Shown here: in pieces, positions 15,550 to 28,066 of the stretch
Layout: each line of letters starts with the position of its first letter
Position numbering within the stretch: the first letter of the stretch is position 1
Assembly (NCBI GenBank): GCA_022457155.1
Contig: JAJGOT010000469.1
Location: forward strand, 571,501-635,500
Direction: 5' to 3'
Source of the DNA: Cladopsammia gracilis
Taxonomy: Eukaryota > Cnidaria > Anthozoa > Scleractinia > Dendrophylliidae
DNA length: 64,000 nt
Position numbers and translations under genes: made by a program
Notes under the pieces: model-generated
Told to the model about the DNA's origin: nothing
Databases searched by the model: none
Seen by the model: only the letters and a program-made list of their open reading frames with translations

Positions 15550-16960
15550 AACTGGTAATCGCGCTCGGAGGACGCAAAACTTTAGTTTTTGCAGTTCTTT
15601 TAGCGAACAAAAGTATAATTATACAAAGAGCAGAAATACCATGAAAAGATTGTTTTAATTTAAAAAATAACCAATCAGCTCATGAAATCGATCTATCATG
15701 CATCGTGTAAATTACCACACGTACTGTAGAATTCAAGATTTCGTATCATATTCGGTGAAAATACATGTATGAGGAAATACTATTTTGCGCATTCTAAAGA
15801 TTTGGACCCGTACCAATTATTATTTGTCGCTCTTTTTCTTTTTTCCTCACTTCTCTTCTTTGTGACTATTCATTATTTTCCTTTTTTGTTTTCTTACTTT
15901 CTGCTGGAAAAGTTTTTATTTAATCTTTGAAAAGTGCACAAATTCAATATTTAGATGTAATAGGTTGGTACGAAACATTTGCCATATATTTTGCAAGGAA
16001 AAGTTCATAACCTTTTTGTGTGTAACTCCTGCAGAATTGGTAAGATTTTCTAAAAAAAATAGCTTATGTATGCAAAGATCTGTCCTTTCTGCATCAGTTG
16101 CTTATCAAAGTAATCCAAACGACAAGCAAACTCTTGCCGTCAAAAATGCTTTGTCGTGTATGTCCCCCATACCGTGCCTAAACTCTCGTCTAGAATTATT
16201 GAGGATTAGATAAAAAAAATGATTCGTTCCGGATTTTATCTTGAGACTAATGCAGTGAAATTTTCGCCCATGAAAAGTGTCATATATTACCTATTGCTTA
16301 CCAAAGGATTTGATTTTTCCTTAAAAATAACCTAGATTTTCTCGCTAACGGAATATCTTGCAAAACGGGCACTTCCGTAACCCGCAAAAAGCCCGATTCA
16401 AGCTATAAAAAAACAGTCCCTTTTTTCAAGAATAATTCCAAGGAACAGTGTTAAATTTTAATGCCAAACTGTGCATTAATATGCCTAACTTTTGTGAAAA
16501 TTTGATAAAATTTCGTTTATTATAGACGTAGAAATTCGATGAAGAAGTTATTTTTGTTACTTTAAGCCATTTCAATCAAACTTGAAACATCAAGTCGACT
16601 TGAAAGTGTAATGTCCAACCAACATTTTTTTTTTGTAACGCGTAAACCACCTTTGTTCCTTTATGGGGGTAAACGAGTGAACGGTATGGGACAGTTTAGG
16701 CATCCATCTACCCACCTCTTGTCACAACTTTCAGGAATTACCCCGAAAAAGATCCTCTTACCCTTGCATAGGGCGCTTTTGTAACCTTGAAGACGGGAAA
16801 ATGTTAATAAATCATTGGGTTTTCAAGGAGTCATAATGACCTTTTTATATACGTATCATCGTACTAATAGCACTCAGAAAAATCTAAAACGGAAGTGTGA
16901 AATGTAGAAATAGACATTTGGTAGCCATGGAGACAACTAAGTTACAAATGTGCCCGAAGT
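15550..16960. other. Host non-coding DNA, nothing recognised
   Basis: AT-rich sequence without a convincing ORF, RNA gene or repeat boundary. Confidence 0.5.
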
Positions 16961-16963
16961 CCG

Positions 16964-16971
16964 TCTAGAGA

Positions 16972-17051
<80 letters not shown>
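16964..17051. repeat. (GA)n microsatellite
   Basis: Near-perfect GA dinucleotide tract of about 85 bases. The Arg-Glu ORF through it is an artefact. Confidence 0.97.
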
Positions 17052-17055
<4 letters not shown>

Positions 17056-17639
17056 AATTGTCACTGTGCTTGAAGATTTGCCTTAGAAAAGCTAATTTGA
17101 AATCGCTACCATGTGCTACAGAACGCAGTCCAATTTTATTACTTGACGTCGCTAGGTTTGCGCTAGGCAGACGATGCTTTTGATTGATGGCACTGTTCCA
17201 AAATGGGATTAATTATCGCTACATATTATTTAAAATTGTCGACGTCCGTTCTCGGACGATGGCAAAGCAAACATTTTTGAAATGCAGATCCACAGTACAC
17301 TTTTATAACTGGAAACGAGGTAGAGTTGATAACGATAGCTTTTACTCTTCGTGGATGAGGGATGTTGTTTTGTTCAATATTCACCTGCTCCAGTCGTTTG
17401 AATGTCTATACAAGATAGCGTATTTGACTTGTCACATATGATTGCATTTTGTTTCATTATACACTAGGGAAGTCATTGAACGACATCAATTTTATCCATT
17501 TGCATATTTTAGTTATTCATTCGCATGTTCAGTTGACATCAACCGATTCGCGCAGAGCACGAGCCACTGTGAAAAAAAGACAAAGTTAAAAACACTATGA
17601 CCCCACCTTAGCATTATAATTGTCCAAACGAGACCAAGA

Positions 17640-17641
<2 letters not shown>

Positions 17642-17701
<60 letters not shown>
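17642..17701. repeat. (CT)n microsatellite
   Basis: Sixty bases of CT, the complement of the GA tract 590 bases upstream, so the two could pair in a single strand. Confidence 0.97.
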
Positions 17702-17705
<4 letters not shown>

Positions 17706-18029
17706 CTGGGAAGAAGAGATACCCTGGAGACGAGATTGCGTTACTATTTGTTTCTTTTTTTAAATCTACTTCCGTAACGTGAAGGCGGTGAACACTTGAT
17801 GAAAGCCCTCCAGGAGTTTTTTATTCTCGGAGCGTGATCGAAAAACTCCGATGAATCTCCGAACCTTAATAATTCGGCTCCAGATCTCGTAATAACCGAC
17901 ATTGTCTTGTTATTCAAAATTGCCACACGACTCGAGCAGAGACAAACAACGTTAAAAGCTAAGGTAACTGTCTCAAGCTTTCATTGATGTTTTATTCATA
18001 TAAGGTCTCACTGAGATTTCACTGACGTT

Positions 18030-18495
18030 TTATCGACTGGGTGGGGGAAGGGGGTACTCTGCAAATTTTTGGGTGGGGGCGTGCCGCTGGGACTCTGAGA
18101 CCCTTAACCTATACTAGACCATTTTAGCTGCATTTTACAACCCTATACTAGACTAAACACCGAAAAACCGTACCCTATCCTAGACCTATTTCAGACTCGC
18201 TATTTTCCAGAAACTCGTCCACTATCATAGTTATTACTTAACAGGGGTCAGTAAAATGCCGTACTGCCTGCCGTACCGATTTTTAAATGCTGTTTGCTAG
18301 TAAACCTTGTCTAAATTTTTCATGCAACTGATCAGTTTCGCGGAAAATGATACCTTATTCTAGACCAAAAATCCCTCATTACTAGACCCTATCACAAACC
18401 AAACTTCCTGAAAACTATACCCCTCACAACGGAACATAGCTATATAGCTGATATATGGGAGTACCCTCCCCCCCCTCCCCCCCCCCCCCGGGCGT
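18030..18495. repeat. Dispersed repeat with CCTATACTAGAC minisatellite (family A, copy 1)
   Basis: A degenerate array of CCTA(T/C)ACTAGAC-like pieces follows a GCCGCTGGGACTCTGAGACCC landmark and ends in a C run near 18470-18490. A related copy with CCCTGTTTAGGAC pieces lies at 37250-37700 after the same landmark (GCCGCTGAGGGTCTGAGACCC). No coding capacity. Confidence 0.7.
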
Positions 18496-18724
18496 TTTAG
18501 TGGCTGTAATTTTAGAAAATCAGGTGGAAGGAAAAGCTAAGTTAAAACGAAGAACAAAAACAAGCAATAGTTATTGACTGGTTGAAAATCGTATTTCAAA
18601 AGCGACAAGGATGTCGATTGCTGTGTTTAAAATCCCAAGTTTACGACCACGCCAAGACGTTAACAAACTGTATTACATTTTAAGAGCAGTTCTCCGTAAG
18701 AATCGAGAAAAGTAGGAAATGAAT

Positions 18725-19300
18725 TTTTTTACTCCCCTTTATATTTTGCAGATAGGTCTTCAGGGGATGTTCAAAAATGACCTTTATTGAGGTCGTTTCT
18801 TTTTTTGTTGCCATGGAAACACCGGATATTTGTTGGTGCCACTAAACCCAATTTTGACCTCAGAAACTGCTTTAATAAGTGAAAAATGACATCGTTTCTC
18901 CAGTCCATTAAAACTAAACAAATCAAGACTTTCACTAGACGTAAAACCTTTATCCTAGTTTATATTTATGCATGTGGCATTTTGTTACATCAACTGTTTA
19001 TGAACTTAACGGTCAAACAACTTGATGGTGTTTCAGCCATTTTAGTTGACTGGTAAAACTAGCAATACCTTGATTTTTTCCAAAACTACGCCGGTTCTAG
19101 AACTCAAACTACGTGGCTAGTTTAAATAGCTACTCTAGTTACTAAATCTATAAAAATCTCTGTGGGGCGGGTTAATTTTGGACTTTGGTTCACTGAGGGA
19201 AAACCGTCTAAAATCATTTGTTGTAAACTTCGGTGAAATTAACATTTCTTTCATTCGACAGAAATCCTTTAAGAAAACTCAGTCGCCCTTCAGGCTTAAA
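18725..19300 (+). repeat. Dispersed repeat family B, copy 1 (inverted to 33395-33905)
   Basis: Landmarks in order here: GGTCTTCAGGGGATGTTC, CCAATTTTGACCTCAGAAAC, CATGTGGCATTTTGTTACATC, CAACTTGATGGTGTTTCAGCC, and TTCATTCGACAGAAATC. All recur in reverse order and orientation at 33395-33905, with moderate divergence. Confidence 0.85.
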
Positions 19301-19464
19301 GAATAGCATATACCCTATCAATGTCTGATCAAATCTACTGTTGATAGCCGTTATTGTTTTAACAATCTCAATCCCAAGAAAGCTTACTTTACTGTTTTCT
19401 GCAGTTCTCAACTTGTAGAACGTGTCTGTCCTTTCTGCAATGGATTCATTTTCTGCACCAAATT

Positions 19465-19705
19465 CGTATGTCTAAACCATCTCTTGTGGCTGATCATGCT
19501 GTTTGCTTTTAGTGGAGGTCCACTAACTCATCTCAGTGCAAAAAACAACAGTTTTTGTACGGAACCCGTAAGGTCACCGAAGCAAGCCATCGTCGGAAAC
19601 TTTGTTCGTCCACGCACAATTCTGCTCTGGATTTACCATATATTTCTCCGTCATATGTCATCATTCGCTCCAAAAGAAGATAAAACGGTTTTCTGATTAA
19701 TACTT
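19465..19705 (+). repeat. Dispersed repeat family C, copy 1 (inverted to 29425-29650)
   Basis: CCATCTCTTGTGGCTGATCA, GGAGGTCCACTAACTCATC, and CGCTCCAAAAGAAG landmarks are found inverted at 29425-29650. It follows family B by 170 bases here, so both may be parts of one older element. Confidence 0.8.
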
Positions 19706-19719
19706 TAACAGTCAATCAC

Positions 19720-20390
19720 ATTTAGCGAGGCATTACCGCATTTCTTTCGCCGTTCTTTATACGTCTTGTTGTTATTATTTCGACGGTTTATTCTTGAAAC
19801 TGTATTCTGTAACATATTTCTACACGTGTTCGCTAGATTAAATGTCAATACTCGTTCTACACTCGATGTTCGTCAACTATTTTACGGAACGTTTCGATAA
19901 TCCGTACTCTAAACAGTGTCTGATCAAAACTCCTTCCATACATGATCAGTAAAAACATCACATTTCGGTTCTCAATTATTCATCACTCTCTCTGGTCACG
20001 TGAGGTGATTTTTCCCGCCACGTGTAATTATGACATAATTAATTTCTTACACGTCTTTCGAAGTCCAAACCTTCAGTCCAGGCAAAGCACTGCTGGTCAG
20101 CGGTTATGTCTAAACTACAATGCTCCTTCGTAAAATTCTCAACGTAGCGTCCTCATCCTATTACATTGTCACTAATTGTCTATTCTATTCTGTTGTTAAC
20201 AATGTTTGAGAACAAACCGTTGAGCAGTCTAAGTGTACATATTCCCATACTTTTATTTTCTGATACGCAAACACGTAAATGAAATAAAATACCAAACATT
20301 AGGCATGGGCATTGCCTTTAGTTTTATTTTTGGCGGTATCCATGTAATGGACTATTTCAGGTAGTCAGTATTTACTCTGTGAACTCAGTT
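19720..20390. other. Host non-coding DNA, nothing recognised
   Basis: No convincing ORF or repeat boundary. Confidence 0.5.
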
Positions 20391-20391
20391 T

Positions 20392-20772
20392 GTGGGTGAA
20401 TTTCCTTATGACGAGCGAATCATAGCCGGTGAATCAAGTCTGAAAAACCTGGGTCTACACACAACAGTGAAATCGGCTATAAGGCAGTGGCCATATTTCA
20501 GCCTTTTATTTTGGAAGTCGACGCAAAATTCGAGGAATAATATGCGTCTGCTGAAAATACGTACGGAGAAACATAAAACCATATTAAGTATCAAGAGAGA
20601 TTCAGCTCAAGAGCAACTACCGGAAAGAAGACAAGACAAGCGTTCTTTGTCCTTTGACAGCTATTTTTCAGTAGAAGAAGCAAAATTGCAAAATCGCAAT
20701 CGCAAAAGTGATCATCAAATGACGTCGGAAAACGAAATAATAGCCAACAGATTGTATTCTATTCAGCTTGGT
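20392..20772 (+). other. Unrecognised ORF interrupted by the BEL/Pao insertion
   Basis: About 127 codons with ordinary composition, rich in Arg, Ser and Gln toward the end (SIKRDSAQEQLPERRQDK). The left LTR begins inside its last codons. Sequence after the right LTR would give a stop a few codons later, so the pre-insertion frame ended close by. It could be a last exon of a host gene. No family was recognised. Confidence 0.25.
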
Positions 20773-21264
20773 TGTAACCGCCCGAGGCGAACTTCTAGAC
20801 AAATGTCCTTCACAGCAACAATTTAACGCTCATTTTTTATTCTTCCAAATTGGAGTTGACAATCGAATAATCGGTTGAGTACGATGGACGACATACGTAC
20901 GATGAGATGAGATGAGTTGAGATGAGTTGAGATGAGGTTGAAACTGAAATAACAAACAAATAACTAACTTATAAAATGTACAATTAATAACGCAAAAAGC
21001 GAAACGAAGCAGAAGTCTGACAACTAATCGGACACTTACATTGCTTACGGCGCTGTAGAAGAACCTAGAGAACTCTGCTAGAGGCTAATGTACTGCACGA
21101 GGCGTATCGTTGAACTCAACGGTGGAAAATAAAACTGACAAACTAAAGAAAAACTTAACACCGCTATATAACAAAATGCTAATGAGCCTACATGCAAGGT
21201 ATGCTGAATACCCAAGAGAAACCTAATTGGTGACATGATTGTATATAGGTGTTTAGATCCAACA
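20773..21264 (-). repeat. BEL/Pao copy 1, 3' LTR
   Basis: 492 bases bounded by the TGTT...TACA ends in minus orientation (GATCCAACA at 21264, TGTAACC at 20773). It contains a short GATGAGATGAGTT microsatellite near 20905. Next to it, a purine-rich minus-strand run AAGAGCCGGGA serves as the likely polypurine tract. Confidence 0.93.
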
Positions 21265-21493
21265 TCCCGGCTCTTAAGTGTGAGACCAATAAGCGAATCA
21301 CTTATAACAAACACCTAAACTAGGATCTAAACACAATGTAACGTCTGATAACTATTGAAAACAAAAGTACAGTCTCGTAAAATCTAGTGAAACTACGCGA
21401 AAATAGGAAAAGAAATGCAGAACTTAATCGCGTACAATGCAGATTACGCATCCTAAAATGAAGGGCTTATTTAAACATTCAAATAAATGTCTC

Positions 21494-22858
21494 TTAGATC
21501 TTAGTGTCCAAATTCTCTCTGCTTGAACGTTCTCCTTCAACCAGAAGGCAAAGCTTGTCGACAGGCCTCTCATAAACAGCTGATTTGATGCGCACGTTTG
21601 CTCGGCGAACGAATCCTCTCTTATCTGGGAAGGTTTCAACAATTCTTCCTAATGGCCATGAATTGCGATGCAAATTTTCGGTCGCGACGAGAACAACATC
21701 TCCAACTGCCAAATTCCTTTGAGGGTCCACCCACTTTTGTCTAAGTTGCAGAAGGGGGAGGTATTCTCTGCTCCATCTTCTCCAGAACAAATCTGCAAGA
21801 TATTGAACTTGCCTCCATCGACGACGCGAGAGGGAGTCTTCTTTCTTGAAAATACCAGGTGACAAGGGGGTTTCTGATTTGAGCAATAATAGGTGATTTG
21901 GCGTCAAGGGCTCCATGTCATTTGGATCGCTGGACACGGTTGTTATAGGTCGACTATTCATGATACTCTCGACCTCGCACATTAAGGTGGCCAAACTTTC
22001 GTCATCAGTAACTTGCTGTCGCAGTAAGGCTTGTAGGATCTTCCGAACGGTTCTAATGCATCTCTCCCAGACGCCGCCAAAATGGGAGCCATATGGAGGG
22101 TTGAAGGACCACTTGATATTCTTCTGTAACAGTGAATTATGAATCCTCTCATGATTCCACTCTGAAATAGCGTCACGCAGCTCTCTCTCACCACTGGTGA
22201 AGTTCGTTCCATTGTCTGAGTGTATTTCTCTGACTTGGCCTCTCCTTGCAATAAATCGTCGCAGGGCCAGCAAGAACGAGTCTGTGTCTAGACTGTGTGC
22301 CACTTCAATGTGTACAGCCCGAATGGCTAAGCAGGTAAAGATTACTCCGTATCTCTTCACGAGGCTACGTCCACGACGAACTTGAAAGGGACCGAAATAG
22401 TCTACGCCGCCTGGTGTAAAGGGTGGCTTGTCGGGCAAAACGCGACTTTCTGGTAAGTCGGCCATTTTCTGGGAGCAAAGGGGCGCTTGTCGGCGACGGC
22501 AGCTGACACACTTTGCGAGAACACCTTTTACGGCGGAACTTCCTTGTGTAATCCAAAACTTCTGTCGAATTAGAGCTAAGACATGCTCTCTGCCAGAGTG
22601 ACCGCAAATTCTGTGATAATGGTCAATAACCAAACTTGTCACGTGATCTTCTTTCGGGAGAATAATCTGATTCTTTGACTCCAAGGGTAAAGATGCTGTG
22701 CGCAAGCGACCACCAACGCATAGCAGACCATTTACGACGAGCGGATCAAGCTTGTACAAGCGACTGCTCTTCGTTACTTCCTTCCTGGGATGGTTGAATT
22801 CCACAGGGAAAGCCTTTATCTGCACATGCTTCAGAATTTCTCTCTCCGCTTTCTCCAT
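21494..22858 (-). pseudogene. BEL/Pao integrase and C-terminal DUF5641-like region
   Basis: HHCC zinc region (HYHRICGHSGREH ... CVSCRR) at about residues 85-120. The DDE core has Asp in GVDYFGPF, Asp in [10 protein letters not shown], and Glu in SHFGGVWER. A DUF5641-like tail includes LAVGDVVLVATENLHRNSWP. Integrase inserts the cDNA. It is the end of the pol polyprotein, separated from the RT part by in-frame TAA at 22859-22861 and TAG at 23126-23128. The catalytic residues remain. Confidence 0.9.
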
Positions 22859-22861
22859 CTC

Positions 22862-23125
22862 TTATAGGGTGATGTATGTCGAGGCTTCGCGCTTCGACTT
22901 GTCACTCTTACTCGCTTTTAGCAGGTTGTCACGGTAACGCAAGAGCCAGGCAACGACTTTCTTTAGGCGGAGCCAGGAAGAACATTTCTGGAAATAATCT
23001 AATAGAGGACCGCTTGTATTGCCTAGTGAGGATGCGCATGCTGTAACTTCCCTTTTCACTTCAGGATCTTCCTCAGGGACTTCGCTAAATTCTTTTTCTT
23101 GCATTGGCCACATGTGTTCGGGTCT
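22862..23125 (-). pseudogene. BEL/Pao pol segment between two in-frame stops
   Basis: The pol frame continues between TAG 23126 and TAA 22859 without a shift ([16 protein letters not shown] at its start). In copy 2 the codon matching the TAG is TGG, so the stop is a G-to-A change private to this copy. Confidence 0.85.
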
Positions 23126-25567
23126 CTAAAGGAATTCCGGCCCAATTAACCAACGCCCTTGACGAAGGAAGATATCGGCTGCCAATCCTCGAGAGGCGTC
23201 GTCAGCGGGATTCATGTCGCCGCTAACATGATTCCATTGTCGGGGCGCGGAGCCATCGCGAATAACAGCAACCCGATTGGCTACGAAGGTCTGATACCGC
23301 CTTGTGTCGTTCTTGACATAGCGTAAAACTGCGGTGCTATCTGTCCAGAACATGGACTGGGCGCTGATTGGCATCTCTAATTCTCTCTTTAAGACTTTGT
23401 CTTGCTTGACTGAGATTACTGCAGAGGACAACCCGAGGCGCGGGATAGTGACCGTTTTCAGAGGTGCAACCCTTGACTTTGCACAAAGAAAGGAGCAATG
23501 GACATCACCTTGGTCGTTGACGAGGCGAAGATAGGAAACCGATCCCAATCCGACCTCTGAGGCATCTGAAAAGTGATGCAGCTGAATGGACGAGACAAAG
23601 TCAAACCCAGCCGGTTTAACACAACGCTCAATGGAAAACTGCGATAACTTTGGGAGATCCGCCATCCAACGCTCCCAACGAACTTTATGGTCTACGGGAA
23701 TAGGGCTGTCCCATTCTAGCTTGACTCGACATAAGTCTTGAAGCAACTGTTTGGCTGACAACACAAAGGGTGCGACGAGACCGATCGGGTCATAAACCGA
23801 ACTGACGACTGAAAGAATCCCTCGTCTTGTTGGTGGTTTGAGCTTGAAGTCCACATCAAATCCAAAGGAGTCTATTTCTACACACCATTTAACGCCGAGA
23901 GCTCTCTCAACTGGTAGGTCGACTTTGCTAAGGTCGAGAGACTTCACTTCTTTGGCGCGCTCAGCTTCGGGAATAGCTTCCAGGACTCTTCGACTATTGC
24001 TGATCCACTTTGTTAGTCGAAATCCACCTCTAGAAAGCAGACATCGCAAGTCAGTTGCGTGTTGCAGCGCCTCCTCAACAGATGGTAAGGACTTAAGACA
24101 GTCGTCTACGTAAAAATTATTCTTAACTGTGTTCACAACTGCTTCTGAGAAGTGTTCACTGTTGTCTTCAGCTGTCTTGCGCAGAGCAAAATTTGAGCAT
24201 GCAGGCGAAGAAGCTGCACCAAACAAGTGTACAACCATTTGGTACTCTTGAAGTTCACTTTCCAGCTCGCCATCAGGCCACCAGAGGAAGCGAAGAAAGG
24301 TACAATCCACATCAGCTACTCTGACTTGATAGAACATTGTTTCAATATCCGCCATGAAGGCGATCCTCTCCTGTCGAAATCTCATCAGAACTCCAAACAG
24401 AGTGTTCGTTAAATCTGGGCCTTTGAGCAACAGATCGTTGAGCGACTTTCCTCGGTATTTGGCTGAGCAGTCAAAAACGACACGTATCTTCCCGGGTTTG
24501 TGTGGGTGGTATACTGCATGATGAGGTATAAACCACTTTGCGTTACTGGACGTCTGAAGATCCGCTGGAACCTTGCGGGCGTAGCCCTTGTCAATAATGT
24601 CAGCCATAAAGCCTCTGTTGTCGTTGTAGAGGTCCTGATTACGTTGAAGCTTTCGCTTTAACCAGAAAGCGCGCTGTTCTGCTTGTGATCTATTGTTCCG
24701 TACTAGTGTCTCTCGGTCTTTCAAAGGCAACGCCATTTCATAGTGACCGTCTCGTAAGATTACGGTGCTGTCCAACTCGCGTAAGAAGCGTAGCTCTTCT
24801 TGGGACATTTCAGATTTGTCGTCAGCGCTAGATTCACTGAAACCACTATAGTAGAAATTCTTCACCATCTGATGAAGTTCAAGATCGGCCTTGACAAAGA
24901 AACTGACGGCGCGCCGGCTTTCATGATAACGCCCCAGGGGACCGTTGACTACCCATCCGACAGGCGTTCGCGAGGCGTAAGGTCCGCCATCGTGACTGTG
25001 CTTTACTTCCAAAGGATCAAAAACTGTGGGAACGTCACTGGCTACGAGAAGGCCGATATCAGCATCAATATCAGGCAAGTGTACTCCATGCAAGTAAGGC
25101 CATCTATCAACGTCATTTTGCGTGGGTATGTCCATCTTAGAAACAGGTATTTCGGGTCTCGTATAAAGTGCAGGCAACTCGATAAAGACGTTTTCGTCCA
25201 GATCGGAAATGACGAGATCTTTCACAACGAAGCTGTCCATAAGACTGTTCTTCTTTTCTAATGTTGTCAACGAAATTTTAGTTCTTGTACCACTGATTCC
25301 TAACCGCTTCATCAACGACTGTGCGCAGAATGATGAGGAACTACCGCTGTCCAAAAAGGCGTAGGTGATCATCGGTGCTCCTGTTCCTTTCAACCAAACT
25401 TTGACTGGAACGACGGCCATGCCTATTTTCGTGCGGCCTAGGTTTACCATACCGTTATTAACTCGCGCGGCCTCCTCGCGAGACGAAGAATCTTCAGGAC
25501 AACCATCAGCTTGCCGATTTCGACCAACAGAGTTCGTGTGGAGTATTGTGAGATGTTTTTTCCACAA
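23126..25567 (-). pseudogene. BEL/Pao pol: aspartic protease, reverse transcriptase, RNase H
   Basis: Protease motif FLDSGSSSSFC near residue 70 (DUF1758 type). RT contains the catalytic YVDD box (NNFYVDDCL, ~485) and upstream [18 protein letters not shown]. RNase H acidic residues are in HHFSDASEVGLG (~667) and FWTDSTAVLRY (~742). The frame is one base off from gag; the junction lies in an A run at 25555-25560. It ends prematurely at TAG 23126. The polyprotein is otherwise open for 813 codons, indicating a fairly young insertion. Confidence 0.92.
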
Positions 25568-26691
25568 TTAGGAACTGTACACGTTTTCCTTTCGGGGCAA
25601 CTTTTTGCTGTGTGGTCGGTAGACAAACAACCAAAGCAGAGGTGTTTTGATATCAAGAACTGAATTCGCTTCTGGTACGGTAGGCGCCTAAGGGAGTCGC
25701 AAGTCTCTAACGTGTGACCAGCATTGCAGAAGGGACATGATGAATCCTTTGTTGACGGGGATGGACCAGTGGATGACGTACTGGGAGGCAAGTTATGGTC
25801 GCTGTCCACCTGTGCAGCAAGACTGAGCTCCTCCTCTGGCTTCTTTCCACTAGCTCTGTTCTGCGGACGACGGTCTCGCGCGTTTGTCTTAGGTTTCTTG
25901 TCTTCAACAATCTTACCAAAGACTGGATTTGAGGCTACTCTTGCTTCATTGTCCACAAATTGGGCAAGATCACGGAATGCAATCGGCCTTGCTTCAGTTT
26001 CCATGATGTGATCAACTAAACGGCGCCATCTTTGTCTCAGGTTGAAAGGCAACTTCAGAATTAGCTTCTGTATAGTGTCTGGATGCTCGAGCTTGGTGAA
26101 GTGTTGGCTGCCTTCCATGGCGTTGGTACATCTCATCAGGAAGATGGAAAATCTGTCCAATGCGACGCTGTCCTCGGCTTTCACCTCAGGCCAATTCAAA
26201 GCTTTACTTTCATATGCAGCCACGATACGGTAACTGTCACCAAATTTCTTTTCCATCAATCGTCGGGCTTCTCGATAGCCCTTGTCAGGGGGAAGGTACT
26301 GGCATGATCGAACAAGATCCTTAACGTCACCGCTGGTAAACTGCTCTAGATAATATAACCTTTCACTACTGCTCGACGTTTTGGACGCAATGATGTTTTC
26401 GAAGGCTCTAATGAAGGGACCATACTCGATGGGATCACCGCCAAAGTTTGGTACCCGAGGCTTGGGAAGAGTAGTTTTCCTCTGCTGTGTCGCAAGCATT
26501 TCCACGATTTTGTTTTGCTGCTGTTGTAGCACGGTTTGGTGATGATGCAGCTCCAGCATATCATGGAAGGCCTTCTCACTCGGTGAAGATGACTCCTCAG
26601 AGTGTTCAAACTCGGAAACAGGTTCTGTATTATCGCAGGTTAACGGACGTTGATGCCATTCCGGCGCTTCTGGATTAAGGTTTGAAGAACT
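25444..26691 (-). pseudogene. BEL/Pao gag, C-terminal part with zinc knuckles
   Basis: The DUF1759-like capsid region begins around RVPNFGGDPIEYGPFIRAFE and is followed by zinc motifs CPFCNAGHTLETC and CFGCLSTDHTAKSC. A further Cys pair (CTVPNCGK) lies at the frame junction with pol. Sequence upstream of the first Met (26559) is open and in frame with the N-terminal gag ORF up to the TAA at 26692-26694. Gag packages the RNA in virus-like particles. Confidence 0.88.
25550..25566 (-). promoter_or_regulatory. A AAA AAC heptamer at the gag-pol frame junction
   Basis: In the gag frame the codons read GGA AAA AAC, giving a canonical -1 slippery heptamer. Slipping one base back enters the pol frame exactly. 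The alternative is loss of one A from a seven-A run in an ancestral single ORF. Confidence 0.4.
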
Positions 26692-27609
26692 TTACGTAAC
26701 TGGCAACGACTGGACTGGCCTTGTCTCCAATTTGGTACCTGTTAATCCTTTTCTGTCTTGTCTAGCTTCCAACGTAGCAGGGATTGGTGTGACTAGACGC
26801 GGAGTGGTTTCCACCATGGAAGCAAAAATTTGTTCCTTGGCTTCCGACTTGGCAATCTTAGTTTCAAGAGACAAGCGTTCTTGCTCCTGTTGGAGACGAA
26901 ATTTCTGTTCTTCTAACTGCCGAAGGCGAATTTCTAGCGATTGTCGCTTTTCGAACGCTGCTGCCTCTGCCTTAAGCTCTGCGATGCGAGCGGCTTCTTT
27001 TACTCTTGCCGACGATAAGGACGATGAGCTGCTCCTATGCGAACCGCTTCGACTCGAGCGCCGGGATCCTCTTGAAGACTTAGACGCGGCCCGAGAACCG
27101 ATCTGACTCGCTGAATCGTCAGGGTTGACCTGAAAGTTTAACCTTAGAATCTCTTCTGCGCCACTAATCCACTCCATAACCTTTCGATAGAAGTCATCTT
27201 TTCGCACAGACTCGAGATGAAATTGCTCGTGACATCCGGCTTTGCTAGTTTCGTTTTCAAGGTTTGATGAATAGGCAAGATGGGCTTCTTCAAATGCTTC
27301 GAATGTGGTCAAGAATCCGGGCAACTTCTCTTTTACAAGATGAACGTTCTCCTCGTTTGATAGCAATGCATCAATTTCGTTCTTTCTGGCACTAACCGTA
27401 GAGAGATAACCTGATCTTGAATTATTGAGTCGGCGAAGCTTTTCGAATAGAACACCTTCTTGATCGAGTGTTCTACTTGGAAACTTGGAGCGAGCGCCAC
27501 CATCGTCGTTGGATACTTCATCCATCTCGTTGTTCGCGTCCACTGCATTCACGCGCGAAACCCGAGCAATTTTCAACGATGTAACCGCCGGAGGCGAACT
27601 TCTAGACAA
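26692..27609 (-). pseudogene. BEL/Pao gag, N-terminal part, ended by an in-frame stop
   Basis: Contains a Ser/Arg-rich segment (SKSSRGSRRSSRSGSHRSSS) and a long coiled coil (RQLEEQKFRLQQEQERLSLE). The frame starts at the LTR edge; the most likely real start is an internal Met at about 27525 (MDEVSNDDGG). It ends at TAA 26692-26694, after which the same frame goes on into the capsid part. Confidence 0.8.
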
Positions 27610-28066
27610 ATGTCCTTCACAGCAACAATTTAACGCTCATTTTTTATTCTTCCAAATTGGAGTTGACAATCGAATAATCGGTTGAGTACGATGGACGACA
27701 TACGTACGATGAGATGAGTTGAGATGAGTTGAGATGAGGTTGAAACTGAAATAACAAACAAATAACTAACTTACAAAATGTACAATTAGTAACGCAAAAG
27801 GCGAAACGAAGCAGAAGTCTGACAACTAATCGGACACTTACATTGCTTACGGCGCTGTAGAAGAACCTAGAGAACTCTGCTAGAGGCTAATGTACTGCAC
27901 GAGGCGTATCGTTGAACTCAACGGTGGAAAATAAAACTGACAAACTAAAGAAAAACTTAACACCGCTATATAACAAAATGCTAATGAGCCTACATGCAAG
28001 GTATGCTGAATACCCAAGAGAAACCTAATTGGTGACATGATTGTATATAGGTGTTTAGATCCAACA
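27580..28066 (-). repeat. BEL/Pao copy 1, 5' LTR
   Basis: 487 bases, near identical to the 3' LTR at 20773-21264. Small differences include a lost GATGAGATGA unit and single-base changes. The primer-binding position next to it on the minus strand starts TCGTTGAAAATTGC, which lacks the usual TGG. Confidence 0.93.

Noticed and set aside
16950..17183. Arg-Glu repeat ORF
   Set aside because: Translation of the (GA)n microsatellite.
21078..21314. 78-codon minus-strand ORF, also at 27880-28119
   Set aside because: Lies within the BEL LTR and differs at its end between copies; no known LTR protein.
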